64,000 bases of DNA from Nocardia jiangxiensis NBRC 101359 (lineage in GTDB: Bacteria; Actinomycetota; Actinomycetes; Mycobacteriales; Mycobacteriaceae): positions 277,599 through 341,598 of the forward strand of contig NZ_BAGB01000012.1 in the NCBI RefSeq assembly GCF_000308615.1, written 5' to 3'. A model generated the notes under the pieces. The model was not told the origin of the DNA. It did not search any database and worked only from the letters and a program-made list of their open reading frames with translations. Positions 23,789-32,336 of this stretch are shown one piece after another. The position numbers and the translations under genes are program-made. The number at the start of each line of letters is the position of its first letter. Positions within the stretch are counted from its first letter, which is position 1.

Positions 23789-24469
23789 CTACCGCACCAG
23801 CGCGTCGAGAGTGGGCCCGCGTCCGGCCTCGATGTGCGCCCACATCAACGATTCGGCGAGGCGATCGTTGCCGTTGCGGATCGCTTCGGTGATCGCGTGA
23901 TGCTCATGCACCTGGTTGCGCAGGTCACGGCTGGACGTCAGATAGAAGATCCACGCGAGGCGCCCGCTGATCACTCGCATGAGTTCGTTGAGCAGTTCGT
24001 TACCGGCTGCCGCGACCAAGGTGACGTGCACGGCGCTGTTGGTTTCTGCGAGCTCGAGCGCTTCGCCCTCGTCGAGATGGTGCTCGGCCTTCGCCAGCAT
24101 CTGTTCCAGGCCCGCGGTGTCGATGCCGGCCCGGGTGCGGCGCGCGGCGCCACCGACTGCGACGACCTCGACACCGAGCCGCGCGTCGAACAGGTCGTTG
24201 ATCCGTTGCGCCGTCCAGGTGGTGACGTACGACGTGCGCCGTGGTGACGCCTCGACGAAGCCCTGCTGCTGCAACACCGGCATCGCCTCGCGCACCGGAA
24301 CCCGTGACACGTCCAGGTCGGCGGCCACCCGCTGCTCGGTCAGGGCGAGTCCCTGGGGGTATTCGCCGAGGATGATCTTGCGACGGATCGTGCGCTGCAA
24401 CTGGATGGACAGCGGTTCGCCGGCCGCCGCAGTCGACACCGGCGTCCGCCCTGTGCGGGACATGTTCAC
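23789..24469 (-). CDS. GntR-family (FCD/FadR-type) transcriptional regulator
   Basis: Regulator of 226 residues. The N-terminal winged helix runs from about residue 20 to 85 with the GntR signature around EQRVAADLDVSRVPVREAM. The rest is an all-helical FCD ligand-binding domain whose DARLGVE and later His-containing helices (HVTLVAAAGN, HEHHAITEAI) are the expected metal/acid-binding positions. I chose the GTG at 24469 because it overlaps the amidohydrolase stop in a GTGA quartet and has GGGGAG upstream; an ATG two codons later is the alternative. It shares an operon with the amidohydrolase and lies next to GTATAC-centred sites, which fit FCD-type operators. It is likely a metabolite-released repressor of the whole 24-40 kb catabolic block. 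Confidence 0.9.
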   Translation of the reverse strand: MNMSRTGRTPVSTAAAGEPLSIQLQRTIRRKIILGEYPQGLALTEQRVAADLDVSRVPVREAMPVLQQQGFVEASPRRTSYVTTWTAQRINDLFDARLGVEVVAVGGAARRTRAGIDTAGLEQMLAKAEHHLDEGEALELAETNSAVHVTLVAAAGNELLNELMRVISGRLAWIFYLTSSRDLRNQVHEHHAITEAIRNGNDRLAESLMWAHIEAGRGPTLDALVR

Positions 24470-25671
24470 CTGAGCTCCCCGTTTTCCGCGACCACTCGGC
24501 CGTGATGGACGGTGACGCGGCCCGCCGGCCGGTCCAGCACGCCGGCGGCGGCGGACTCCGCGTCGATCAGGACCAATTCTGCGGGATCGCCTACCCGCAA
24601 CCCCGGACGCTCGCCGTGCACGAGCCGGGAAGCCGCCCGGTCGAGCACGGCGTGTCCGCCCCAGGTGGCCACCGCGAGAGCCGAATCCAGGTCCGGCTCG
24701 AAGGTGTAGCCCTGGGTGAACGCCAGCTGCCACGTGCGGTCGAGCATGTCGCCGTTGCCGTACGGCGACCAGTAGTCGCGCTGCCCGTCCATACCCAGGC
24801 CGATCCGGACGCCCGCGTCCACGATCCGCCGGATGGGCAGGCTGCCGTGCGTGCCCGGCGCGATCGTGGTCAGCGCGATATCGAGTTCGGCGAGCTCGTC
24901 GATGGCCCGGAACGCTTCCGTCGACGCCTCGGCCAGGCAGAAGGCGTGCGAGACGGTGACGCTGCCCGCCATCCCGAGCGCACGGGTCCGTTCGGTGATC
25001 AAGGACAGACTGAACAGGCCCAGCGCACCCGGCTCGTGCAGGTGGATGTCGACGCCGCAGCCGAAACGTTCGGCGAGGTCGAACACGGTGTCCAGATGGC
25101 GCACCGGATCCCGGTCGATCGAGCACGGGTCGATCCCGCCGACCAGATCCGCCCCGAGCCGCAGCGCCTCGGCTGTCAGCGCGACCACGCCCGCCTCCCG
25201 GTGCAGGCCGACCTGGGGGAACGCGACGACTTCGACGGTCGCGCGATCCCGGTGGGTCTCGCGCGCGGCCAGCACGCCCTCCAGCTTCGCCAATCCGGAG
25301 TCGGCGTCGACCTGGGCGTGGCTGCGCACTCTGGTGGCGCCGAACGTGATTGCGCGCTGCAACGCGTAGGTTGCTCGGTCGGTGACCGACGCTTCGGCCG
25401 AACGCCAGTTCGCCCGGTCGTCCATGATGCGGCTCATCAGGTCGGGTGCGCCGGTGCACGGGCGGAACGGCAGCCCCAGCCGATTCGAGTCGAGATGGGT
25501 GTGCACGTCCGAAAACGACGGCACCGCAACGCGTCCGGCGCCGTCCACGATCGTCGCGTCCGAGGTGGGCGCCGAGCCAACGGCGGCGATCTCGACGACG
25601 CTGCGCTCGTCCAGGACGACGTCGCAGGGCGGCCCGCCCCACGGCCTGATGTTCGTTATCACTGTGTGCAC
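24466..25671 (-). CDS. Cytosine-deaminase-like amidohydrolase
   Basis: Metal-dependent hydrolase of the amidohydrolase superfamily, 401 residues. The metal ligands are visible: HTHLD near residue 60, HLH near 210, SHAF near 245, and the catalytic Asp in GLGMDGQRDYWSPYGNGDML. That last block resembles the CodA/cytosine deaminase subgroup, so hydrolytic deamination or ring opening of a cyclic C-N bond is expected, probably in the cytoplasm. The actual substrate is unknown. It is the first gene of the leftward operon with the GntR gene and diverges from the peptide-type importer, which suggests it acts on the imported compound. The GTG start has only a weak ribosome site. Confidence 0.85.
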   Translation of the reverse strand: MHTVITNIRPWGGPPCDVVLDERSVVEIAAVGSAPTSDATIVDGAGRVAVPSFSDVHTHLDSNRLGLPFRPCTGAPDLMSRIMDDRANWRSAEASVTDRATYALQRAITFGATRVRSHAQVDADSGLAKLEGVLAARETHRDRATVEVVAFPQVGLHREAGVVALTAEALRLGADLVGGIDPCSIDRDPVRHLDTVFDLAERFGCGVDIHLHEPGALGLFSLSLITERTRALGMAGSVTVSHAFCLAEASTEAFRAIDELAELDIALTTIAPGTHGSLPIRRIVDAGVRIGLGMDGQRDYWSPYGNGDMLDRTWQLAFTQGYTFEPDLDSALAVATWGGHAVLDRAASRLVHGERPGLRVGDPAELVLIDAESAAAGVLDRPAGRVTVHHGRVVAENGELR

Positions 25672-25732
25672 GGAATCGGCGGCCTTTCAGTGCTCGCGGC
25701 AGAATCTTGCGGATGCGAATGAGATAGCCAGT

Positions 25733-25738
25733 GTATAC
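25733..25738. promoter_or_regulatory. GTATAC operator-like site 1
   Basis: TGTATACA is a palindrome centred here, 62 bp upstream of the amidohydrolase start in the divergent promoter region. It is one of four such sites flanking the catabolic block; TNGTATACNA fits FCD-type GntR operators. Confidence 0.55.
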
Positions 25739-25805
25739 ATAATTTCCACTTGAGCTGCTGTTACGCATAGTTTACGTGGCAGGACCGCAGATCGAAATCA
25801 AATAT

Positions 25806-25811
25806 GTATAC
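25806..25811. promoter_or_regulatory. GTATAC operator-like site 2
   Basis: ATGTATACC lies 47 bp upstream of the chosen start of the solute-binding-protein gene, about 73 bp from site 1. Its place before the true ATG (25858) argues against an upstream start at 25804 that would put the operator inside coding sequence. Confidence 0.5.
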
Positions 25812-25857
25812 CGTTCTGCGCATTGCGACTTCTCGTATGTTCCAGGAAGGCCTCCCG

Positions 25858-27447
25858 ATGCCCCTACCTATCCGTCGCTCCCGCCCGCCCGTCCGACGCT
25901 CCCGCCCGCGCCGCTGCGGGGCTGTCGTCGGCGCACTCACCGTCGCGCTCGCGGCGATGCTGCTCGTCACCGGTTGTGGGACCGGTCCGGGCGGATCCGA
26001 CCGCCGCGAGACGCTGGTCGTCGCCTACCGGAACGAGGTCACCACGTTGGACCCGGTCCGGGCCGACTATCAGGAATCCGACAACGTCGAAGCCGTTCTC
26101 TACGACACGTTGATCGGATACGACCACGGCAAGATGGTCCCGCAGCTGGCCACCGAATTCGCCTACGCACCGGACGTCGCCTCGGTTCAGCTCACGCTGC
26201 GTCCCGGCGTGAAGTTCCACTCCGGCAACCCGCTCACCGCGCGGGACGTCGTCTACTCGCTCGATCGGGTGAAGTCGATCGGCCAAGGCATCATCGGCCA
26301 GATCTCCAGCTACAAGTCCGCCACAGCAATCGACGACACGCACCTCATCATCTCCCTCACCCACCCGGACGCGCTGTTCATGGGCGCGCTGAGCCGCATC
26401 TACGTCGTCGATTCGAAACTGCTGACCGCGCAGGCCGGCAGCGACCAGGGCCAGAACTGGCTGCTCAACCACGACGCCGGCTCCGGACCGTATCGGTTGC
26501 AGTCCTCCTCGGCCGGCACCATTCAGACGACGCGGTACGACTCGTTCTGGGCGTTCGACCCGAAGCGTCCGCGGAACCTGACCTTCCGCCGGATAGACGA
26601 CCAGGCCACCATCCGCGACGAGATCAAGGCGGGCAACGCCGATCTGGGCTGGATCTCCAAGGCCGACGCGAAATCGTTCCAGGGCATCCCGTCGGTGACC
26701 GTCGGACCCGCGCCGGACGCCTACCAGATGGTGATCTACTTCAACACCGTGCAGGGACCCGGCGCCAACCCGGCGCTGCGGGAGGCGCTGCGGTACGTCC
26801 TGGACTATCGGGGCGCGCTCGACTCGATCTACAACGGGCAGGGCACGATCGCCAACGGCCCGCTGCCGACCAACCTGACCTGTAGACCTGAATTGCCCAC
26901 CGAGAGAACGGATCTCGCGAAGGCCAAGCAGATCCTCAGCGCCGCCGGGCAGGCCGGGACGACGCTGACGATGCGCTATCAGCCGACGTTCAGCGAGCAC
27001 ACCAAGGCCGCGACGCTGTTGCAGTCCAACCTCAAGGAAATCGGCATCACGCTGCAACTGCAGCCCATCGCGTTCGCCGACTACCTGACCATGTTGAGTG
27101 ACCCGAAGACCATCCCGGACATGATCCTGCTGGGCGAGAACGCGCCGTACCCGGACCCGGGCGTGATGATCACCAAGACCTTCTGGTCGAAGTCCGTCGG
27201 CACCAATCGCGGGGCCTACTCGAACCCTGCGGTGGACGCGCTGATCGAGCAGGCGACCAACACCCCGGACGCCGACGCGCGATGCGGAATCTATTCGCAG
27301 GCACAGCGATTGATCGACGCCGACTTCGCCACCATGCCGCTGTACACGGTGCACAACACCTGGGCGTGGCGTTCGGACGTTCGCGGCATGGACGTCGCCG
27401 CGCCCGGCGGCGGTGTCGGCTACCGGGCGCTGACGGTCGGGAACTGA
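25858..27447 (+). CDS. ABC transporter solute-binding lipoprotein, Dpp/Opp family 5
   Basis: Extracytoplasmic receptor of a peptide/nickel/opine-type importer. After a very arginine-rich n-region the signal peptide ends in a lipobox, LLVTGC, so the mature protein is anchored through Cys. The family-5 signature is clear in YDTLIGYD and VKFHSGNPLTARDVVYSLDRV, and the length (529 residues) is normal. I prefer the ATG at 25858, which has AGGAAGG 7 bp upstream, to an ATG at 25804 without one. It heads a run of at least seven rightward genes joined by overlaps. Family-5 receptors bind oligopeptides but also opines, amino-sugars and other amides, so the ligand remains open; the neighbouring hydrolases suggest a non-peptide N-containing substrate. 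Confidence 0.93.
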   Translation: MPLPIRRSRPPVRRSRPRRCGAVVGALTVALAAMLLVTGCGTGPGGSDRRETLVVAYRNEVTTLDPVRADYQESDNVEAVLYDTLIGYDHGKMVPQLATEFAYAPDVASVQLTLRPGVKFHSGNPLTARDVVYSLDRVKSIGQGIIGQISSYKSATAIDDTHLIISLTHPDALFMGALSRIYVVDSKLLTAQAGSDQGQNWLLNHDAGSGPYRLQSSSAGTIQTTRYDSFWAFDPKRPRNLTFRRIDDQATIRDEIKAGNADLGWISKADAKSFQGIPSVTVGPAPDAYQMVIYFNTVQGPGANPALREALRYVLDYRGALDSIYNGQGTIANGPLPTNLTCRPELPTERTDLAKAKQILSAAGQAGTTLTMRYQPTFSEHTKAATLLQSNLKEIGITLQLQPIAFADYLTMLSDPKTIPDMILLGENAPYPDPGVMITKTFWSKSVGTNRGAYSNPAVDALIEQATNTPDADARCGIYSQAQRLIDADFATMPLYTVHNTWAWRSDVRGMDVAAPGGGVGYRALTVGN

Positions 27448-27472
27448 CCGGCCGGGCGATGGAGGCGAAACG

Positions 27473-28513
27473 ATGATGCGAAACCGATTCGTACAGGCGG
27501 GGTTGTTCGTCCTGCGCCGGGTCGCGGGTGGCGTCGGGACCTTGGCTGTGCTCGCGACAGTGGTGTTCTTCCTGCTCAAGGCCGTTCCAGGCGATGAGGC
27601 GCGGGTCGCGGCGGGTGCGTCCGCGACACCGGATCAGGTCGCCGCGGCCCGGGCCCGGCTCGGCCTGGACAGCAGCCTGTGGACCCAGTTCCTGCGTTTC
27701 CTCGGCCGGATCGTGCGCGGCGATCTCGGGGTGTCGAGTTCGACGCACGGTTCGGTCGGCGCGTCGATCGTCGACCTGCTGCCCGGCACCACCGAACTGG
27801 TCGTCGTATCGGTCGTGATCAGCGTGATCACCGCGGTGCCGCTGGCGATGCTCTCGGCCCTACGCGGTTCGGGCGCATGGGATTCCACGCGCCGGGTCAC
27901 CGTCATCGTGCTGGCCGGTATGCCGATCTTCTGGCTGGCGCTCATGGTGCAATTCCTGCTCGGGACCAAGCTGCAACTCTTCCCGATCTCCGGGCAGCTC
28001 TCGATCGGTTACTCGGTGCCGCGCGTCACCGGTGCACCCACGCTCGATGCCCTGCTCTCCGGTGATTTCGCCGCCGCCCAGGACGCCTTCGCGCATCTGG
28101 TGCTGCCCGCGGTGGTACTCGCCGTCCCGCAGGCCGGGCTGCTGTACCGGGTCACTCGCGCGGAGATTCTGCGGGTGCTGACCCGGCAGCATGTCACGGT
28201 CGCCAGGGCCGCCGGTGTCGGGCGGGCGCGATTGATCCGGACCCATGTGCTTCCGCCCGCGTTGACGCCGGTGCTGTTCCTCGTCGGTATCGACTTCGGC
28301 ACGTTGTTCGGTGCCGCGATCCTCGTCGAATCCGTCTTCGGACGTCAGGGCATCGGCGCGATGATGACGAATGCGATGGCCCAGAAGGACACGCTCAGCG
28401 TCGAGGGCGGTGTCCTGGTCATCGGGTTGATCGTGGTGTTGTCCAGCCTCGTCGTCGATATCGTGCAGATGATCCGGGATCCCCGGGTCCGTGCCGCGGA
28501 GCTGGCGCGATGA
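27473..28513 (+). CDS. ABC transporter permease, DppB-like
   Basis: Inner-membrane permease of 346 residues with about six hydrophobic segments and the cytoplasmic EAA loop around RAAGVGRARLIRTHVLPPAL, which contacts the ATPase. The N-terminal half carries the usual DppB loop AARARLGLDSSLWTQF. GGAGG precedes the tandem ATG start by about 10 bp. Its stop overlaps the start of the next permease by 4 bp. It pairs with the following DppC-like permease in the importer. Confidence 0.93.
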   Translation: MMRNRFVQAGLFVLRRVAGGVGTLAVLATVVFFLLKAVPGDEARVAAGASATPDQVAAARARLGLDSSLWTQFLRFLGRIVRGDLGVSSSTHGSVGASIVDLLPGTTELVVVSVVISVITAVPLAMLSALRGSGAWDSTRRVTVIVLAGMPIFWLALMVQFLLGTKLQLFPISGQLSIGYSVPRVTGAPTLDALLSGDFAAAQDAFAHLVLPAVVLAVPQAGLLYRVTRAEILRVLTRQHVTVARAAGVGRARLIRTHVLPPALTPVLFLVGIDFGTLFGAAILVESVFGRQGIGAMMTNAMAQKDTLSVEGGVLVIGLIVVLSSLVVDIVQMIRDPRVRAAELAR

Positions 28514-29436
28514 GCGGGCTCGCGACCGCCGCGCCACGCAGCGCGTTCGACCGTTCCCGCAGGCTGGGCCGGCTGTCCTGGGGGCTGCGCACGCGCCGGT
28601 CCTCGGTACTCGACCGGATCACGGTCGCGCTGGTGCTCATCCTGTTCGTGACGGCGCTGCTCGGCCCGACGGTGGCCCCGGACGTGTACATCTCGCACAT
28701 CCAGGAGGTGTTCCGGCCACCGAGTGCACAGCACTGGTTCGGCACCGACGACCAGGGACGAGATGTGTTCTGGCGCATCGTCGTCGGCTGCCGGGTGACC
28801 CTCGGGGCGGCCGTCGTCGTGGTGGCCGGTTATGCCGCCATCGGTACCCTGGTCGCGACCGTGGCCGCGGTCGGGCCGCGATGGCTGGACGAGATCCTGA
28901 TGCGGCTCACCGATGCCGTGCTGGCGTTCCCGGGAATCCTGTTCGCGGTCGCCGCCACCGCCGCGCTCGGCGCGAGTCTGCGCTCGGTGGTCCTGGCCCT
29001 GATGCTCACCGGCTGGCCGATGACCGCTCGCCTGCTGCGCGGAATCATGCGGGAGACGATGGCGATGCCGTTCGTGGACGGTGCGCGGGCGCTCGGAGTG
29101 TCGCGCACCCGGCTCATGGTGCGGCACGTGCTGCCCAACGCGCTACCGGCCCTGTGGGTGAAATGGGCCGGTGACATCGGCAACACCGTGATCATGGTCG
29201 GCAGCCTGTCGTTCATCGGTGCCGGTGCGCAACCGCCGTCGGCGGAGTGGGGCGCGATGGTGGCCGCGGCGCGCGGCTACGCGTCCAGCTACTGGTGGAT
29301 CGCGCTGTTCCCGGGCCTCGCCATCGCGCTGACCACCGCGTCGTTCGGGCTGCTCGGCGACATGTTCCACGTTCGCAGCGATCCGGCGACGCGGCAGCGC
29401 GCGGCCGTGGTCATCCAGAAGGGACGGACCCGATGA
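28510..29436 (+). CDS. ABC transporter permease, DppC-like
   Basis: Second permease subunit, 308 residues. It has the DppC N-terminal region with one hydrophobic segment, the FGTDDQGRDVFWRI motif typical of this subfamily, and the EAA loop in DGARALGVSRTRLMVRHVLP. It starts in an ATGA overlap with the preceding gene and its stop overlaps the next start the same way, so subunit synthesis is coupled. Confidence 0.93.
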   Translation: MSGLATAAPRSAFDRSRRLGRLSWGLRTRRSSVLDRITVALVLILFVTALLGPTVAPDVYISHIQEVFRPPSAQHWFGTDDQGRDVFWRIVVGCRVTLGAAVVVVAGYAAIGTLVATVAAVGPRWLDEILMRLTDAVLAFPGILFAVAATAALGASLRSVVLALMLTGWPMTARLLRGIMRETMAMPFVDGARALGVSRTRLMVRHVLPNALPALWVKWAGDIGNTVIMVGSLSFIGAGAQPPSAEWGAMVAAARGYASSYWWIALFPGLAIALTTASFGLLGDMFHVRSDPATRQRAAVVIQKGRTR

Positions 29437-30395
29437 CCAGAACCGATGCCCTGCTCGAGGTTCGCGACCTGAGCGTCACCGTGCCCGGCGGCGCGACGCT
29501 CGTCGACCGGGTGAGCTTCGAGGTCGCCGGTGGTGAGCGCCTGGCGATCGTCGGCGAGTCGGGATCCGGGAAGTCGGTGACCGCTCGCGCGCTGCTGCGC
29601 CTGGATACCGATGTGACGCTGGACGGCTCGGTCCGGCTCGGCGGGCAGGAGCTGACGACGCTGACCGAGTCCGAACTCACCCGCATCCGCGGCCGCCGCG
29701 CCTCGATGGTCTTCCAGGACCCGCTGTCCGCACTGCACCCGACCCGCACCATCGGTGCTCAGGTCGCCGAGCCGCTGACCGTGCACGGCGTCGGCCGACG
29801 CGAGGCTCGGCGGCGCGCCGCGACCATGCTCGACGAACTCGGCATCGCCGACGCGCGACGCCGGATGCGGGCCTATCCGCACGAGTTCTCCGGCGGTATG
29901 CGCCAGCGCGTCGCGATGGCGATCGCGCTGGTCGGGGAACCGGACCTGCTCATCGCCGACGAGCCGACCACCGCGCTGGACGTGCGCGTGCAGGAACAGC
30001 TGTTCGCGCTGCTCGGCCGGGTCGCCGCGGAACGTTCGCTCGCCGTCGTGCTGATCACCCACGACATCGGCACCGTCGCCGGGTTCGCGGACCGGGTGCT
30101 GGTGATGTACGCCGGTCGGGTCGCCGAGCAGGGTGGCGTGGGGTCCCTGCTCGGCGCTCCCCGGCATCCGTACGCCGCGGCGTTGCGAGCCGCGGTGCCG
30201 CGCCTGGACACCCGGCCGGGACAGTTGGTCGCGTTGCCGGGGACGACTCCGGCACCCGCGGACCGTCCCGCGGGCTGCGCCTTCCACCCGCGCTGCCCGG
30301 TCGCGCTGGACGTGTGCCGGACCAGCCCACCCGCGCTGCAACCGGTCGACGACGGCGAAGTGGCCTGCCACCTGGTACGGGAGGTGGCCGCATGA
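29433..30395 (+). CDS. ABC transporter ATPase, DppD/OppD-like
   Basis: ATP-hydrolysing subunit of 320 residues. Walker A is GESGSGKS near residue 40, the signature FSGGMRQR is in the middle, and Walker B is LLIADEPTT. The C-terminal oligopeptide-transporter extension is present, with cysteines in GCAFHPRCPVALDVC and later ACHL, as in DppD proteins that bind an iron-sulfur cluster there. The ATG at 29433 overlaps the permease stop (ATGA). The reading frame is open further upstream, but that part is read inside the permease gene and is not real N-terminus. Confidence 0.93.
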   Translation: MTRTDALLEVRDLSVTVPGGATLVDRVSFEVAGGERLAIVGESGSGKSVTARALLRLDTDVTLDGSVRLGGQELTTLTESELTRIRGRRASMVFQDPLSALHPTRTIGAQVAEPLTVHGVGRREARRRAATMLDELGIADARRRMRAYPHEFSGGMRQRVAMAIALVGEPDLLIADEPTTALDVRVQEQLFALLGRVAAERSLAVVLITHDIGTVAGFADRVLVMYAGRVAEQGGVGSLLGAPRHPYAAALRAAVPRLDTRPGQLVALPGTTPAPADRPAGCAFHPRCPVALDVCRTSPPALQPVDDGEVACHLVREVAA

Positions 30396-31258
30396 TCCTC
30401 GACGTACGTGGTGTCTCGAAGTCGTACCGTCCACTCGGTCAGCGCCCGGTCCGGGCCCTGGACGAGGTGTATCTGCGAGTGCCCGAAGGGACGACGGTGG
30501 GCCTGGTCGGCGAGTCCGGTTCGGGCAAGTCGACGCTGTTGCGCTGCATCATGCGGCTGGAAAGCCTGGACAGCGGTTCGATCGCCTTCCGGGGCGAGAA
30601 CATCGTCCGGGCGCGCGGTGCGGCGTTGCGCGCGTACCGGCGTGAGGTGCAGATGGTCTTCCAGGACCCGGCGGGCAGCCTCAATCCGCGGATGACCGTC
30701 GCGGAACTGGTCGGTGAGGGCATGGTGGTGCACCGGCTGGTGCGCTCGGCCGCGGCTCGTCGTGATCGCGTCGCGGGCCTGCTGGACCTGGTCGGGCTGC
30801 CCGCGGAGGTGATGGGCCGGCATCCGGCGTCGTTCTCCGGCGGTCAGTTGCAGCGCATCGCGATCGCGCGGGCACTGTCGGTGGAACCGAGCCTGCTGGT
30901 GTGCGACGAACCCGTCTCCTCCCTGGACGTCTCGGTGCAGGCACAGGTGCTGAACCTGCTGACCGATATGCAGGAGCGGCTGGGCCTGTCGATCCTGTTC
31001 ATCTCCCACGACCTGGCCGTCGTGAAGTACCTGTGCCCATCGATCGCCGTGCTCGAAAAGGGCCGGATCGTCGAGGAGGCGAGCCGCGACGAACTCTTCG
31101 CCGCACCGCGCGCGCCCTACACCCGCGCCCTGATCGCTGCGATACCCGACCCCGATTCCGCTGTCGCACAACGTGTTCGCGGCGGATCACCGTCAGTACC
31201 ACCGGCCACCGCGGCCGGTGCCGAACCGGAAGGACACGCGGATGCGACTCGGAAGTGA
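30392..31258 (+). CDS. ABC transporter ATPase, DppF/OppF-like
   Basis: Second ATPase of 288 residues with Walker A GESGSGKST near residue 42, signature FSGGQLQR, and Walker B LLVCDEPVSSLD. It pairs with the preceding ATPase as a DppDF heterodimer. It lacks the usual cysteine-rich C-terminal extension and instead ends in a short proline/alanine tail, somewhat shorter than typical DppF. The start overlaps the preceding stop (ATGA), and its last codons overlap the start of the TIM-barrel gene by 17 bp. Confidence 0.92.
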   Translation: MILDVRGVSKSYRPLGQRPVRALDEVYLRVPEGTTVGLVGESGSGKSTLLRCIMRLESLDSGSIAFRGENIVRARGAALRAYRREVQMVFQDPAGSLNPRMTVAELVGEGMVVHRLVRSAAARRDRVAGLLDLVGLPAEVMGRHPASFSGGQLQRIAIARALSVEPSLLVCDEPVSSLDVSVQAQVLNLLTDMQERLGLSILFISHDLAVVKYLCPSIAVLEKGRIVEEASRDELFAAPRAPYTRALIAAIPDPDSAVAQRVRGGSPSVPPATAAGAEPEGHADATRK

Positions 31259-32336
31259 CGCCCTCAAACTGCCCGACTCGGCGGACCACACCCCGGTGGA
31301 GCAGTTGGAACGCGCGCATGCGGAGGGCCTGGCCGGACTCTTCTTCCGGCACCTGCTGCACGTGTCCGGGACGCTGGACCGGGCCGAACTCGGCGCGGTG
31401 CGGCAGCGCGCCGACGAACTCGGGATGTACCTCGAGGCGGGGCTGGGCCGGGTCAACCCGTACAACATCCCCGAGTCACCGGAGATGCGGATACTCGGGG
31501 ACGGCGACACCGTGCTCGGCTACCGCCGGGTCCTGGAGGCCGCCGCCGGGATCGGCATCACCGAATTGTGGGCCGAGACAGCGACATTCAAGCCGTTCCG
31601 GGGTCGATTCGCCTACGACCGGTACCGCACCGACGCGCCCTGGGCGGACCAGCTGGCGGCGACCGTCAAATTCCTGCACACCCTGGCACCGATCGCGCGC
31701 GACCTCGGCATCCATATCAACCTGGAGACTCACGAGGAGATCACCTCGTTCGAATTGGTGCGCATCGTCGAGGCGGTCGGTCCCGACGTCCTGGGCATCA
31801 CCTTCGACACCGGAAACGTGGTACAGCGGCTCGAACATCCGACCTGGGCCGCGCGTCGCCTCGCGCCGTACGTCCGGCAGACCCACATCAAGGACTACGA
31901 CCTGGTCCGCGTCCCGGACGGGCTCGACGGCCAGCTGCGCCCGAACGGTGACGGCGTCGTCGATCTGACCGAGATCGTGCCGATCCTGTACGCCGCCAAC
32001 CCGGATCTGCATCTGTCGCTCGAGGTCCGGGCGTACGGCGACGGGGCGGGTGAGTACCGGACCGACGGTGCCCGGATCGCGCTGTACGACCCGGTCTGGC
32101 TGGCGGGCCATCCGGATCTGACCACCGAGGAACTGGTGGCGTATCTGGAGATGTTGCAGCGCTACGAGGAACGGGTCGCGGCCGGTGCGGTCGACTCCTT
32201 CGCGACCTACCGGGCCGCGGTCTGGGACGAGGACGCGGCGTGGCGGTACGTGCGCACCTCCCGCGACCACGTGCGCGGCTGTGCCGAGAAGGCGGGCATC
32301 GTCCTGGACGGGACTCGCGTCGAGGCCGACGCGTGA
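31242..32336 (+). CDS. Sugar-isomerase-like TIM-barrel protein
   Basis: Protein of 364 residues in the xylose-isomerase-like TIM-barrel (AP endonuclease 2) superfamily. The metal-site pattern is visible: NLETHEEI near residue 165, ITFDTGNV near 187, QTHIKDYD near 213 and SLEVRAYGDG near 262, giving Glu, Asp, His and Glu ligands. Such enzymes isomerise or epimerise sugars and keto-acids, or act as lyases/dehydratases. The C-terminus has about 90 extra residues beyond the barrel. The ATG at 31242 has GGAAGGA 8 bp before it and lies 17 bp inside the ATPase gene. It is followed by a shorter, related barrel in a GTGA overlap. Substrate unknown. Confidence 0.8.
   Translation: MRLGSDALKLPDSADHTPVEQLERAHAEGLAGLFFRHLLHVSGTLDRAELGAVRQRADELGMYLEAGLGRVNPYNIPESPEMRILGDGDTVLGYRRVLEAAAGIGITELWAETATFKPFRGRFAYDRYRTDAPWADQLAATVKFLHTLAPIARDLGIHINLETHEEITSFELVRIVEAVGPDVLGITFDTGNVVQRLEHPTWAARRLAPYVRQTHIKDYDLVRVPDGLDGQLRPNGDGVVDLTEIVPILYAANPDLHLSLEVRAYGDGAGEYRTDGARIALYDPVWLAGHPDLTTEELVAYLEMLQRYEERVAAGAVDSFATYRAAVWDEDAAWRYVRTSRDHVRGCAEKAGIVLDGTRVEADA

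Noticed and set aside
24502..25722. Rightward 406-codon open frame opposite the amidohydrolase
   Set aside because: No recognisable motif, composition typical of antisense shadow; the leftward frame has clear amidohydrolase metal motifs.
24470..25768. Upstream extension of the GntR frame giving a 659-codon ORF
   Set aside because: This part is read out of frame through the amidohydrolase gene and has no domain; the regulator starts at 24469 with a proper ribosome site.
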